A stretch of DNA of 64,000 nt from Bacilli bacterium (GTDB lineage Bacteria; Bacillota_I; Bacilli_A; RFN20; CAG-288): positions 1-64,000 of the forward strand of contig CAAGLY010000024.1 in NCBI GenBank assembly GCA_900770925.1. Direction: 5' to 3'. Position 1 is the stretch's first letter. Each line of letters begins with the position of its first letter. The position numbers were made by a program, and so were the translations under genes. This document shows, piece by piece, positions 43,877-53,256 of the stretch. The notes under the pieces are model-generated. The model did not search any database. It was given only the letters and a program-made list of their open reading frames with translations, and was not told the origin of the DNA.

Positions 43877-46291
43877 TTATTTCTTGGTGGAATGGATATA
43901 TCCGTTGATTTCCGAGACGTTTTCGAACTGGTGGATTCCGTCGTTCTCTTCAATCAGGAGGGTAGGAGCCATCTGGATATGATGGTCCTTAGCAAACTGC
44001 TGACCGCCCTGATCGGCAACGATGACATCGAAGTCGATGCCGGCCTGAGTCAGTAAGCGTTTGGCAACCTTGCAGTTCGGACAGGTAGAGGTAGTGACCA
44101 GAATCGGCTTGTAGCTGGCTTTTGCCTTCCTGACCGGTGTCTCTGCCTTTGGAGAACAGCAGCTGACGGTGGTCGGAATCTCCGCCTCAGGGGTTTCCTT
44201 TCCGAATAGCTCATCCGGCTTATAGGTTTTACGGGTCTTGAACTCGCTTGCCTTGCCGTCATTCCAGTTTTTGACCGGACGATAGTATCCGGTAATACGG
44301 GAATAGACTTCTGCTTCTTTATGGCAGATCGGGCAGGTGAAGTGCTCACCTGCAAGATAGCCGTGTTCCGGACAGACGGAATAGGTCGGAGAAAGCGTGA
44401 AGTAAGGGAGCTTGAAGTTATAGGCGATTTTCTTGACTAAGCTAGCGGCAGAATGCCAGTCCGGCAGACGCTCGCCAAGGAAAGCATGGAATACGGTTCC
44501 GGAGGTATAAAGGACCTGGAGATTATCTTCCTTCTCTAAGGCCTTGAAGGGGTCATCAGTATAGCCGACTGGTAAGTGGGAGGAGTTGGTGTAGAAGGGA
44601 GCATTTCCCTTCTTGGCAGCAGTGATGATATCCGGGAAGTCTTTGACATCGTGCTTAGCAAAGCGGTAAGTCGTCGATTCAGCCGGAGTAGCCTCTAAGT
44701 TGAACAAGGCATCATACTTCTCCTGATAGTCGGAGAGCTTAGAACGCCTGTGGGTCAGAATCTCGGCGGCTAAGGCATTGCCTTCCTCGGTGGTCAGATC
44801 TCCCTTACCGAACCAATGGGCATTTAAAAGAGCCTCGTTCCTGCCGACTAAGCCGATGGTAGAGAAGTGATTCTTGAACGTGCCAAGATAACGCTTCGTA
44901 TACGGATACCTTCCCTGATCCCTAAGCTTGGTGATGACTTTCCGTTTGATATCGAGCGAACGGGCTGCGATATCCCTGTATTTATCGAGCCTTGCATAGA
45001 AGTCTTCCTTGCTCTTGCTCAGATAGGCAATACGGGGGAGGTTAAGCGTCACAACACCGATTGAACCGGTGGATTCGCCGGAGCCGAAGTATCCTCCGCC
45101 TTTCTTGCGTAACTCGCGTAAGTCAAGACGCAGACGGCAGCACCTTGAGCGGACATCGCTCGGCTTCCTGTCGGAATTGATATAGTTGGAGAAATACGGA
45201 GTTCCGTATTTTGCTGTCCTCTCAAAGAGCAGGCGGTTATTCTCATTATCGGACCAATCGAAGTCCTTGGTGATGGAATAGGTCGGAATCGGATACTGGA
45301 AGCCTCTGCCGTTGGCATCGCCTTCGATCCTGATTTCGATAAAGGCCTTATTGACCCTATCCCTTTCTTTCTTGCAGTCTCCGTAGGTGAAGTCCCTGTT
45401 CTTGCCTCCGATAATGGCAGGAACGTTCTTCCTGTCATCTGGAACGGTCCAGTCGAGCGTAACGTTGCTGAACGGTGCCTGAGTTCCCCAACGGGAAGGG
45501 GTATTCACACCATAGATGAAGGACTGAATGCACTGTTTGACTTCCTTGAAGGAAAGATTATCGACTTTGACAAACGGAGCAAGATAGGTATCGAAGGAGG
45601 AGAACGCCTGGGCTCCTGCCCACTCGTTCTGCCTGATACCTAAGAAGTTGACCATCTGACTGCAGAGAGTCGAGAGGTGTTTTGCCGGAGCAGAAGTGAT
45701 TCGTCCGGTAACTCCTCCTAAGCCTTCCTGAATCAGCTGCTTAAGAGACCATCCGGCGCAGTATCCGGAAAGCCTAGATAAATCATGGAGATGGAAGAAG
45801 CAATGCTTATGGGCATCCGCAATCTCTTTATCATAAATCTCACTCAGCCAGTAGTTCGCAGTGATGGCACCGGAGTTAGAGAGGATAAGTCCGCCAAGAC
45901 TCCTTGTTACCGTGGAGTTCTCTTTGACACGCCAGTCTTTCTCCGTTCCGATATAGCCATCGACAAGCTTTTTGTAATCGATGAGCGTATTCTCGACTTC
46001 ACGGACCTTTTCATGCTGGTTACGGTAAAGGATGTAGGCTTTGGCAGTCTTTGCATAGTTGCACTGCCTTAAGGCCTTTTCGACTTCATCCTGGATCTCT
46101 TCGACAGTGGCAATCTTCCTGTTCTTGGAATTCCTTGCTGCTTCGACGATGAGTTCGATTGCTCTTGACCTAGTCGAAACATCTCTTGCTTCGATTTCTC
46201 CCGTTGCCCTAAAAGCCTTAGCAACGGCATTTTCAATCTTTTCTGCTTCAAAGGCGACTTTTTGCCCGTTACGTTTGATGATGCTTTCCAT
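43877..46291 (-). CDS. nrdD: Anaerobic ribonucleoside-triphosphate reductase with a C-terminal redoxin domain
   Basis: 804 residues. It makes deoxyribonucleotides without oxygen by a glycyl radical. Residues 1-95 are an ATP-cone (MESIIKRNGQKV). The core includes IMIEGDANGRGFQYPIPTY, STIGLVGMNEALLN, and the C-terminal zinc site CPEHGYLAGEH.TCPIC before the radical loop SRITGYYRPV with Gly near 668. AGG is Met in EIMIEGDANG and GLVGMNEA, while the adjacent Arg is AGA. After the normal end, residues ~724-804 form a glutaredoxin/thioredoxin-like domain (ILVTTSTCPNCKVAKRLL, CxxC near 737-740). The fusion may provide the reductant. Operon with nrdG. Confidence 0.93.
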   Translation of the reverse strand: MESIIKRNGQKVAFEAEKIENAVAKAFRATGEIEARDVSTRSRAIELIVEAARNSKNRKIATVEEIQDEVEKALRQCNYAKTAKAYILYRNQHEKVREVENTLIDYKKLVDGYIGTEKDWRVKENSTVTRSLGGLILSNSGAITANYWLSEIYDKEIADAHKHCFFHLHDLSRLSGYCAGWSLKQLIQEGLGGVTGRITSAPAKHLSTLCSQMVNFLGIRQNEWAGAQAFSSFDTYLAPFVKVDNLSFKEVKQCIQSFIYGVNTPSRWGTQAPFSNVTLDWTVPDDRKNVPAIIGGKNRDFTYGDCKKERDRVNKAFIEIRIEGDANGRGFQYPIPTYSITKDFDWSDNENNRLLFERTAKYGTPYFSNYINSDRKPSDVRSRCCRLRLDLRELRKKGGGYFGSGESTGSIGVVTLNLPRIAYLSKSKEDFYARLDKYRDIAARSLDIKRKVITKLRDQGRYPYTKRYLGTFKNHFSTIGLVGRNEALLNAHWFGKGDLTTEEGNALAAEILTHRRSKLSDYQEKYDALFNLEATPAESTTYRFAKHDVKDFPDIITAAKKGNAPFYTNSSHLPVGYTDDPFKALEKEDNLQVLYTSGTVFHAFLGERLPDWHSAASLVKKIAYNFKLPYFTLSPTYSVCPEHGYLAGEHFTCPICHKEAEVYSRITGYYRPVKNWNDGKASEFKTRKTYKPDELFGKETPEAEIPTTVSCCSPKAETPVRKAKASYKPILVTTSTCPNCKVAKRLLTQAGIDFDVIVADQGGQQFAKDHHIQMAPTLLIEENDGIHQFENVSEINGYIHSTKK

Positions 46292-46321
46292 GTTTATGCT
46301 TTCCCCTATCCTTCCCGTCTC

Positions 46322-46840
46322 TTATAGACCATAATCGAATGACTCTGTTTCGACAACTGATTTGCTCAGAAGTGATTTCTTGAGGTCAATCAGTCTTTGA
46401 TTGGTAGAGCCTCGGAATAGACATTCTGCACTCTTCTTTTCCTTGATGAAGGGACCATCGACAAGAACATCAAGGTAGGATAAGGCCTCCTTTGCCTCTT
46501 CTCCTGCCTTAAGGCTCCTGATTTCCTCATAAGTCCATCCGGTATAGCACCAGAGGGATAATCCCCTATCCTTCAGCTCTTTGCAGATCCCAATCAGGGC
46601 TTTTGCCTGATAGAGAGGATCTCCGCCGGAAAAAGTGATTCCGTCCAAGTATTTGGTCTTCCGGATATCTTCAATCAGAGAGGATATCGGAAGAAGATGA
46701 CCTTGATCATTAGACCAGGTTTCTGGGTTCTGGCAGCCCTTACAATGATGCGGACAGCCTTGGAAGAAGACCACGTATCTTACTCCCGGTCCGTTGACGG
46801 ATGAGTGTCTTTCTACTCCAGCTAAGCGAACATTTTCCAT
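46322..46840 (-). CDS. nrdG: Anaerobic ribonucleotide reductase activating protein (radical SAM)
   Basis: 172 residues. The CxxxCxxC motif lies in FFQGCPHHCKGCQNPETW, followed by TFSGGDPLYQ and LWCYTGWTYEEI, standard for NrdG. It cleaves S-adenosylmethionine to install the glycyl radical on NrdD. It is upstream of nrdD in the same operon (30-base gap), the reverse of the usual nrdD-nrdG order. AGGAGG lies before ATG 46840. Confidence 0.94.
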   Translation of the reverse strand: MENVRLAGVERHSSVNGPGVRYVVFFQGCPHHCKGCQNPETWSNDQGHLLPISSLIEDIRKTKYLDGITFSGGDPLYQAKALIGICKELKDRGLSLWCYTGWTYEEIRSLKAGEEAKEALSYLDVLVDGPFIKEKKSAECLFRGSTNQRLIDLKKSLLSKSVVETESFDYGL

Positions 46841-47594
46841 GATTGAGTGCCTCCTAGGTTCCTTAGCTTCTGTACTATTATGTGTCCTTGGTTTTGAGAA
46901 TTCAACACTAAAAAATCACTACAGAAACAGATGGTAAATAGCAAAGAGAAACAACCCTGTTGAGGATAATGGGTTGAAAAAACTCAAATTGATTGATAGT
47001 CTGGCATTATCAATGCAAGGCGAAAAAAACCGGACTTTGGTTTTCACTCAAAACTAAAGTAAAAAAGGAATAATCATAATTTTTGATTTTATTTTTGAAA
47101 ACAGATGCGGTGGCAGAAAATATATAATTTCTTAGCCATTAATTTAATAAAACACATTCCTAATCCGGACAGGACAGATGGCTATTTCTCCTTTGCTTTT
47201 CTGCTTGCCGACAGAGGCTTAGATACCTGAAGAGACAGTCTTGATAAGGAAGCGGAAAACAGAATTCCGGATTGAATAGCCATAGAAAATAATATAGATG
47301 TCGGTAAGTGTTCTTCCTTTTTCTAGCAGGTCTGCCTGTTAAGTCCTTGCTGAGAGCATATCGGCTAATCCGGATTGTGTTTCCCGATTTCTGTACTCAG
47401 CTAAAATAACAGGAAGAACAGATCGTTAACACAGAGCAGACCGATTCTGGTTTTTTAAGTCCTGCTTTCCTAGGTTCATCCGGATTCGGTTTCCTCGTAA
47501 ATAAAAGAAAACGCGTTTCCTGAAAGCCCTTTCCTATTTCTTCAGAAGCAAGGCGGGAAAAGGAGAAATCGTTTTTAGGATGCATCCTGAAACA
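46841..47594. other. Long gap upstream of nrdG, no gene recognised
   Basis: About 750 bases. It should contain the nrdG promoter. The only clear structure is an inverted repeat at 47034-47060 (ACTTTGGTTTT / AAAACTAAAGT, one mismatch), which on the minus strand is followed by a seven-T run and so looks like a minus-strand terminator or attenuator without an assigned gene. Short frames inside have no family resemblance. Confidence 0.5.
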
Positions 47595-47625
47595 GAAAAA
47601 ATCCCTCCCCCTTTTGGGGAGGGAT
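47595..47625 (-). terminator. Rho-independent terminator of the hyp operon
   Basis: Ten-bp GC-rich stem ATCCCTCCCC (47601-47610) / GGGGAGGGAT (47616-47625). Read on the minus strand it is followed by six T. It lies directly after hypA. Confidence 0.85.
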
Positions 47626-47628
47626 GAT

Positions 47629-47976
47629 TTAGCTGACTTCGATATTCTTGATGCTCGCTTCGTTTCCGGAGATAAGATAGGTATCATCGCCCTGACAGTA
47701 CGGGCATTTCTTTCCTGTCTCCGTCGTCGGATAGGTCTTCTTGCAGTGGTTGCAGTAGCTGATTGCCTTAATGACCTCTAGGTCTAGCTCACAGCCTTTC
47801 CTGTAGGTGGAACGGTTCTCCACTGCCCATTTCCAGCAGTCCTTCCTGTAGGAGGGAACAATACCGGAGACTTCTCCGATCTCTAAGGTGACTCTCGTTA
47901 CCTTATTGACCTTGTTCTCGGCAGCTATCTTATCGACTTCCTTGATGATGTGGAAGACAATGCCGAGCTCATGCAT
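47629..47976 (-). CDS. hypA: Nickel metallochaperone for hydrogenase maturation
   Basis: 115 residues, the usual size. MHELGIV gives the N-terminal Met-His nickel-binding start, and CNHC...CPYC is the zinc site. The middle SYMKDCWKWAV, then STYMKGCELDLEVI, agrees with the HypA pattern, AGG codons being Met. It overlaps the upstream oxidoreductase gene by eight bases, so it is translated from the same transcript. HypA delivers nickel with HypB to a [NiFe] enzyme; none is encoded in this window. Confidence 0.93.
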   Translation of the reverse strand: MHELGIVFHIIKEVDKIAAENKVNKVTRVTLEIGEVSGIVPSYRKDCWKWAVENRSTYRKGCELDLEVIKAISYCNHCKKTYPTTETGKKCPYCQGDDTYLISGNEASIKNIEVS

Positions 47977-50896
47977 CGTACTTCACGGAATTACCGGTGT
48001 GCGGATTCTTCTTGGCGAATTCCTTGTCTTTCTTGAAAGCCTTACGTTTCTTACGCCTTTCCTTGGCTTCTTTCGAACCAGAATTGGCAATAATCTTGAA
48101 TCCACGTTTGAGGGCATAGCCGGCTAAACCGGTGATCTTATCTTCCGCTCTTCTCCTATCGGTCCTCTCCGGATGGTCACGGACAAGATGGATAGCATCG
48201 AAGTGGCAGCGGGTCGTGCAGATACCGCAGCCGATGCACTTGTGCGGATCGACAATCGAGGCACCGCATTCAAGGCAGCGTGCCGTCTCTTTTTTGACCT
48301 GCTCTTCGGTGAAGGTTCCGTGTCCGTCACGGAAGCTCCTCTTCTGGTCGAAAGAAGTGTCATTGTTCTTGACCTCTTCCCGTCCGGCATGGTCATAGTC
48401 ATCGAGCTTGATATCGAATTTATCGAATTCGATGAAGTAACGGCGGTCACGTCCGATGGTCAGCGAGGCATTCTCGTGGACATGGCGGTGAAGAGACTCG
48501 GCAGCTTCATGTCCGGCAGCAATAGCGTTGATGACAAACTTCGGACCGGTGTAGACATCACCTCCGACAAAGATATCCGGATCGGCGGTCTGATAGGTGA
48601 ACTTATCGGCAAGCGGATAGTTTCCGTGCCAGAAGGTAACCTTGGAATCCTTGAGCAGATCGCCCCAGACAATGCTCTGTCCGATGGCAAAGACAATGTG
48701 TTTGCAGTAGATGGTCTTCGTGATGCTCTCATCATACTTCGGAGAGAACTTCTTGGTCTCCGGATCAATGACCTGAGTGCACTTCTTTAAGACAATGCCG
48801 GAGACATGTCCGTTTTCATCGACTAAGACTTCCTTAGGTCCATAGCTAGGATAAATCGTGATATCTTCGGCTTCCGCCTCAGCAATCTCTTCCTTGCTGG
48901 CCGGCCTGATGTCCCGGCTCTCTAAGCAGCACCTAGAGACACTCGGAGCATGGAAACGATGGGCAGTCCGTGCGCAGTCGATTGCGACATTTCCGCCGCC
49001 GATGACAACGACATCGCCGTCTAAGACCTGATTCTGGTCTTCGGTTGCATGATGGAGGAAGTCAACGGCGATATCGGTTCCTTCTGCCCTATCGTTAGCG
49101 ACACCCGGACGTTTTCCGCCCTGGCATCCGATAGCGATATAGAAGGCCTTATAGCCCTGCTTCTTCAGTTCATCGATTGTGATATCCTTGCCAACTTCGA
49201 CTCCGCAGCGGATATCGACGCCTAACTGTTTGATGACATCGATTTCGGCATCGATGACATTCTTCTCTAACTTATAGGAAGGAATACCGTATCTCCTCCT
49301 GCCGCCAGGAAGCCTGTTTTTTTCAAAGACGGTCGGCTTATATCCCATCGTTGCAAGATAGTAGGCACAGCTTAAACCAGCAGGTCCGGCACCGATGATG
49401 GCGATCTTCTCATCCCATTCGCCATTGACCTTGGCAACGATCTTCTCTGGGATGTAACGGTCTTTTTCATTGATTTCCTTATCGGCAAGGAACTTCTTGA
49501 CTTCATCGATAGCAACAGCCTGATCGATGGTTCCACGGGTACAAGCTGCTTCGCATTTACGGTTGCAGACACGTCCGCAGACGGCTGGGAACGGATTCTC
49601 TTTCTTGATTAAAGCAAGAGCTTCTTTGTAACGTCCCTGGCTTGCAAGCTTGAGATAGCCTTCGACTGGAACATGGGCCGGGCAAGCGGTCTTGCATGGA
49701 GCAGTACCGCTCTTATAGGTGTTGTAACGGGCGGTATCACGATAGTTCTCATCCCAGGCATATTTGCCCCAGTGGATTTTATCCGGAAGCGGAGCCTGAG
49801 GATAGGTCCTCGGACCTTCTTTCGTGCAGAGCTTCTGGCCAAGTTTGACGGCACCGGCTGGGCAGGATTCTACGCAGTAGCCGCAGGCGACGCAGTTCTT
49901 CGGATCTACTTTAGCGGTGTAGGAGGAACGGCTCCTGTTCGGAGTGTTGTAAAGCAGGGAGGTACGTAAAGCGTTGCAGATCTTGACATCGCAGTTGCAG
50001 ATGTCGAAGATATGGTCTTCACCATCGATGTTTGTAATCTGATGGACAAAGCCGTTTTCTTCGGATTTCTTTAAAATGTCTAAGGCTTCTTCTTTGGTGA
50101 TGTAGTGTGCACGTCCTGTTTCAACGGTGTAATCAGCCCTGTCACCGACCTGGATACACCAATCCCTTGGATCATCGGCACAGCCTTCCCCTAATTTTGT
50201 ACGGGAATAACGGCAAGAGCAGATGCCGGCAGAAAGATGGCCGTCGTATTTCTTAAGCCAGTAGGAGATCTTTTCGAGCTTGACAGCTTCGTTGTTGCTT
50301 TCGATGGCTTTTTCGACCGGGATGACGTGCCTTCCGATACCATCACCGCCAGGACGGACCATCGAGGTGATTTTCTCAAGCGGGAGGAAAGTCCTACGTT
50401 CGAAAAAGGAAGCAACGGCTGGAGCCTTATCGACTCTGTCTTTCGTGGAATTGAATAATTCAGCAGAGCCCGGAACGAAATAGGAAAGACGGAAACGTTT
50501 TTCCTTTGGAGCATCTTTGATCGGACCATTATCATCATAATGATCTCCATAGTCGTATTCGATAAGACCATGGACACAGAGCTGGTCTAATGTATTCTTG
50601 AAATCAAGTGGTTCGAATTCCTTCTTGTTCTTTTCATAAAGCTCATCGAAGGTATACCACTTACGCTGTTTCCTTTTTAAAACGATGTCGCACTCTCTTT
50701 CCGAGATGACTTCGCGTAATCCCCAGAATTCAGGGTCCTTTGTTTTGACACCGCCAAGCTTGGTGTTGACGTTATCGGTAATCTTCTGTCCTACTTTGCA
50801 CAGCTTTTTGAAGTAGCGCTCTTCGTCTTTGTTCTTAGGAACGGCATTTTCGTATTTTGAAATCGTCTCCGGATTCAATTTGAACTGCTCTGGCAT
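47969..50896 (-). CDS. Iron-sulfur flavin oxidoreductase, GltD / NADPH-binding type, between hypB and hypA
   Basis: 975 residues. The N-terminal ~300 residues with Cys clusters (CSCRYSRTKLGEGC, CNCDVKIC) are of a less common kind. A ferredoxin domain (CVACGYCVESCPAG) lies near 337. A GltD-like domain follows: TACPAHVPVEGYL, CGRVCNRKCEAACTRG, the FAD loop IIGAGPAGLS near 493, then LPGGMMRYGIPSYKLEK near 533 coded AGG AGG AGA at 49292-49300, and the NADPH loop GGGNVAIDCA near 634. It ends in a second ferredoxin (CIGCGICTTRC near 887) and a Lys-rich tail. Likely a soluble electron-transfer protein, perhaps linked to a hydrogenase (inference from hyp genes). Confidence 0.88.
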   Translation of the reverse strand: MPEQFKLNPETISKYENAVPKNKDEERYFKKLCKVGQKITDNVNTKLGGVKTKDPEFWGLREVISERECDIVLKRKQRKWYTFDELYEKNKKEFEPLDFKNTLDQLCVHGLIEYDYGDHYDDNGPIKDAPKEKRFRLSYFVPGSAELFNSTKDRVDKAPAVASFFERRTFLPLEKITSMVRPGGDGIGRHVIPVEKAIESNNEAVKLEKISYWLKKYDGHLSAGICSCRYSRTKLGEGCADDPRDWCIQVGDRADYTVETGRAHYITKEEALDILKKSEENGFVHQITNIDGEDHIFDICNCDVKICNALRTSLLYNTPNRSRSSYTAKVDPKNCVACGYCVESCPAGAVKLGQKLCTKEGPRTYPQAPLPDKIHWGKYAWDENYRDTARYNTYKSGTAPCKTACPAHVPVEGYLKLASQGRYKEALALIKKENPFPAVCGRVCNRKCEAACTRGTIDQAVAIDEVKKFLADKEINEKDRYIPEKIVAKVNGEWDEKIAIIGAGPAGLSCAYYLATMGYKPTVFEKNRLPGGRRRYGIPSYKLEKNVIDAEIDVIKQLGVDIRCGVEVGKDITIDELKKQGYKAFYIAIGCQGGKRPGVANDRAEGTDIAVDFLHHATEDQNQVLDGDVVVIGGGNVAIDCARTAHRFHAPSVSRCCLESRDIRPASKEEIAEAEAEDITIYPSYGPKEVLVDENGHVSGIVLKKCTQVIDPETKKFSPKYDESITKTIYCKHIVFAIGQSIVWGDLLKDSKVTFWHGNYPLADKFTYQTADPDIFVGGDVYTGPKFVINAIAAGHEAAESLHRHVHENASLTIGRDRRYFIEFDKFDIKLDDYDHAGREEVKNNDTSFDQKRSFRDGHGTFTEEQVKKETARCLECGASIVDPHKCIGCGICTTRCHFDAIHLVRDHPERTDRRRAEDKITGLAGYALKRGFKIIANSGSKEAKERRKKRKAFKKDKEFAKKNPHTGNSVKYDA

Positions 50897-50898
50897 AG

Positions 50899-51570
50899 CT
50901 ATTTATTCCACCTTTCTATTTTTTCTTTCCTGAATTTGGCTAATTCATCCCTTCCTTCATTGCTCTTAGCGGATACTTTGATGATGACAGAATCCGGATT
51001 TCGTTTCTTAATCCATTTTTCAGCAAATCCGAAGTCGAAGTCGAAGTATTCCTTTGTATCCCTCTTGGTGATGACAACTACATCTGCTTTTTCGAACATC
51101 AGGGGATATTTCTCTGGTTTGTCATCTCCTTCCGGTATGGATAGAAGAGCCCTGTTCCTGGATGCCCCTGTATCGAATTCTGCTGGGCAGACTAGATTTC
51201 CGACGTTTTCGAGAATCAGGAAGTCGAGTCCTTTTTCATCGAGCGCTGTGATGGCTTCTTTTGTCCTAGTGGCATCGAGATGGCACCTTCCTCCCGTATG
51301 GACCTGGATGGATTTTGCTCCGGTCTTCTCTGCAACGGAGATTGCATCGACAGAGGAATCAATATCAGCTTCCCTGACTCCGATGACAAAATCGGATTTC
51401 CTTCGGTTGATCAGATTAATCAATAAAGTGGTCTTACCGGCCCCTGGAGAGGACCTTACATTCAATAAGAAGGTATGGTTCTGCTTCAGTTCTCTTCTTA
51501 AATCATCCGCCTCTCTTCCATTCGGGGCGAATATGCTTTCGTGTACATCGATTACCTTTGGCTGGTTCAT
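50899..51570 (-). CDS. hypB: Hydrogenase nickel incorporation GTPase
   Basis: 223 residues. P-loop NVMSSPGAGKTTLL; nickel/zinc site HTGGMCHLDATMTKEAI; ENVGNLVCPAEFD and EGDDKPEKYPLMF; G4-like VVITKMD. AGG codons are Met in NVMSS (family NVMSSPGAGKT), GGMCHLD, ATMT and TKMD, while Arg codons elsewhere are CGT or AGA. It uses GTP to deliver Ni to its target enzyme with HypA. First gene of the operon, two bases before the oxidoreductase. Confidence 0.94.
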   Translation of the reverse strand: MNQPKVIDVHESIFAPNGREADDLRRELKQNHTFLLNVRSSPGAGKTTLLINLINRRKSDFVIGVREADIDSSVDAISVAEKTGAKSIQVHTGGRCHLDATRTKEAITALDEKGLDFLILENVGNLVCPAEFDTGASRNRALLSIPEGDDKPEKYPLMFEKADVVVITKRDTKEYFDFDFGFAEKWIKKRNPDSVIIKVSAKSNEGRDELAKFRKEKIERWNK

Positions 51571-51636
51571 AAAGATGATTTCTTCCTATAATAAATATAC
51601 TTCTTTATGATAGCAGAAGAAAAGTACTATCATAAG

Positions 51637-51677
51637 AAAAAGCCTGTTTCTAGCTGTTTTTTCAGCTAGGGACAGGC
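51637..51677 (-). terminator. Rho-independent terminator after the MATE gene
   Basis: 15-base arms (51642-51656, 51663-51677) with two wobble pairs. On the minus strand it is followed by TTTTTC. It lies 33 bases after the MATE stop. Confidence 0.75.
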
Positions 51678-51709
51678 ATGTAAAGTTATGTTTTATAAGT
51701 TAGGTATAA

Positions 51710-53179
51710 CTAATTGTTCTTAGCAGAAGGCATTGCCTCTGTTTCATGGAACTTCGCAAAGGATTTCTTCTGCAGATGGAGAATGATTGGAATATAAATC
51801 AAATCGATGAGAACCCAGGAGATTGGGAAGGTGGCATAGAGCCAAATCCTGGTGTGGAACGTTTCCATCGGGAATATCGTATAAAGGAACAGGATACGGC
51901 TTCCCGTAGCTCCAAAGAGAATAATCAGGGCTGGTGCTAAAGAGTGTTTCCTTCCACGCAGGTAGTTACTGTCGACATCCCTGATACCATTGAGTACTTC
52001 CCTTGTAATAACAATCTTCCTTCGTTCCTGGCCGGCAAGAATAGCGTGTTCCTGGTTGACGACTTCGCCATCCTGTGTCTTCGTCAAGAAGATCTTTAAC
52101 AGAGGCTCGGAGCAGCCCCTAGCGATACAAACGGCAACTGAAGTGAAGATTGCCATCCAGATTTGACTGTACCAGAAGACTTTCTTTACGTTTTCTTCCT
52201 TTTTGGCACCGAAGTTCTGGCCGACAAAGGAGATACAGGCTGCTGCACAGGAATCCGTAATTGCAAAGACATAGTTTTCAATTGTGTTGGCAGCTGCGCT
52301 TCCGGCAACGATTTCATCATCGCTGATAAGCTGTCCTGCTAAGGTAAGTCCATGGATGGAATAAAGAGAAGATTGGATTAAGACGTTCGGGATTCCAAAG
52401 CCAAGACCTTGCAATCCAGATGGAATACCGATTTTAAGGATTTCGAGAAGGACATCTTTCTGTGGGATGAGCTCATGGATGTTCAGACGTACGAAGCCTT
52501 TGTGGTTGAAAACAAGGAAGAGAGTGACGAATAGAGCAGAGCAGGCCTCGCTGATGACAGTTGCATAGGCGACACCGGCGACATCCCTATGTCCATAGAT
52601 GACAAAGAGGAAATCAGCGATGACGTTGATGACTCCAGAGGCACCAAGGATTAACAAAGGACGTTTGGAGTCTCCAAGACCCATCCTAAGCTGAGCACCA
52701 AAATCATAAAGAATCAAGAACGGCCTTCCGAGGAAGTAGATGTGAAGGTAGGTGGTGGAATTCTCTAAGATATCTTTTGGAGTATTCCTCCATCCGAGAA
52801 GGACTGGAGTCCTGAAATATCCGAAGATGGCGACGATAATGCCGGCACAGATAGCTAGGAAGTAGGAGTTGCCCATGACTTTGGCCGCTCTTTCCTTGTT
52901 TTTGGCACCTCTTTCGTTTCCAATGGCAACGTTAGAGCCAAGTGCCATGGAGACAAATAAGGTAACAACAAGGTTAATTAATGCGGTGTTGGATCCGATT
53001 GCAGACCTGGAGTTTGATCCGCCTCCGTAGTTTGCAACGGTGAAGAGGTCGACTGTCGAGAAGAGAAGCTGTAGGACGGTTGAACAAGCCATCGGGATGG
53101 CAAAAAGAGGGATTTTCCAGAATAGTTTTCCACTGGTCAGATCCCTTTCGGCAAAGGATTTCTTTTTTGTTTCACTCAT
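51710..53179 (-). CDS. MATE-family efflux transporter
   Basis: 489 residues, twelve expected helices. IPMACSTVLQLLFSTVDLFTV is the start pattern of DinF/NorM-like MATE proteins. The second half has the pseudo-repeat GIPSGLQGLGFGIPNVLIQ. There is no Shine-Dalgarno: TTGACG (-35) and a weak -10 near the ATG suggest a leaderless start, as at 35086. One AGG stands in AQL[AGG]MGLGDSKRP, where many relatives have Arg; because of local alignment uncertainty I do not count it against the AGG=Met reading. Substrate unknown; expelled by a Na+ or H+ gradient. Confidence 0.85.
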   Translation of the reverse strand: MSETKKKSFAERDLTSGKLFWKIPLFAIPMACSTVLQLLFSTVDLFTVANYGGGSNSRSAIGSNTALINLVVTLFVSMALGSNVAIGNERGAKNKERAAKVMGNSYFLAICAGIIVAIFGYFRTPVLLGWRNTPKDILENSTTYLHIYFLGRPFLILYDFGAQLRMGLGDSKRPLLILGASGVINVIADFLFVIYGHRDVAGVAYATVISEACSALFVTLFLVFNHKGFVRLNIHELIPQKDVLLEILKIGIPSGLQGLGFGIPNVLIQSSLYSIHGLTLAGQLISDDEIVAGSAAANTIENYVFAITDSCAAACISFVGQNFGAKKEENVKKVFWYSQIWMAIFTSVAVCIARGCSEPLLKIFLTKTQDGEVVNQEHAILAGQERRKIVITREVLNGIRDVDSNYLRGRKHSLAPALIILFGATGSRILFLYTIFPMETFHTRIWLYATFPISWVLIDLIYIPIILHLQKKSFAKFHETEAMPSAKNN

Positions 53180-53256
53180 AACAATAACAATGTAACTGAC
53201 TATTGAACGTCAATTACTTTATTCCTTTTGTTTCCCTTCTATTTAGAAAAGCGGTT

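Noticed and set aside
47397..47687. Minus-strand 96-residue reading frame downstream of and overlapping hypA
   Set aside because: It overlaps the hypA end and its terminator, and has no family resemblance or ribosome-binding site.
48173..48790. 205-residue plus-strand frame inside the iron-sulfur oxidoreductase gene
   Set aside because: It is a reverse-strand shadow of a clearly conserved gene.
50936..51610. 224-residue plus-strand frame opposite hypB
   Set aside because: Shadow of hypB, whose motifs are unmistakable on the minus strand.
52680..52710. An AGG in the MATE gene at a spot where many relatives have Arg (AQL-AGG-MGLGD)
   Set aside because: The local alignment has an extra residue, so the position is uncertain. 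One ambiguous site does not outweigh dozens of clear Met positions, but it should be checked.
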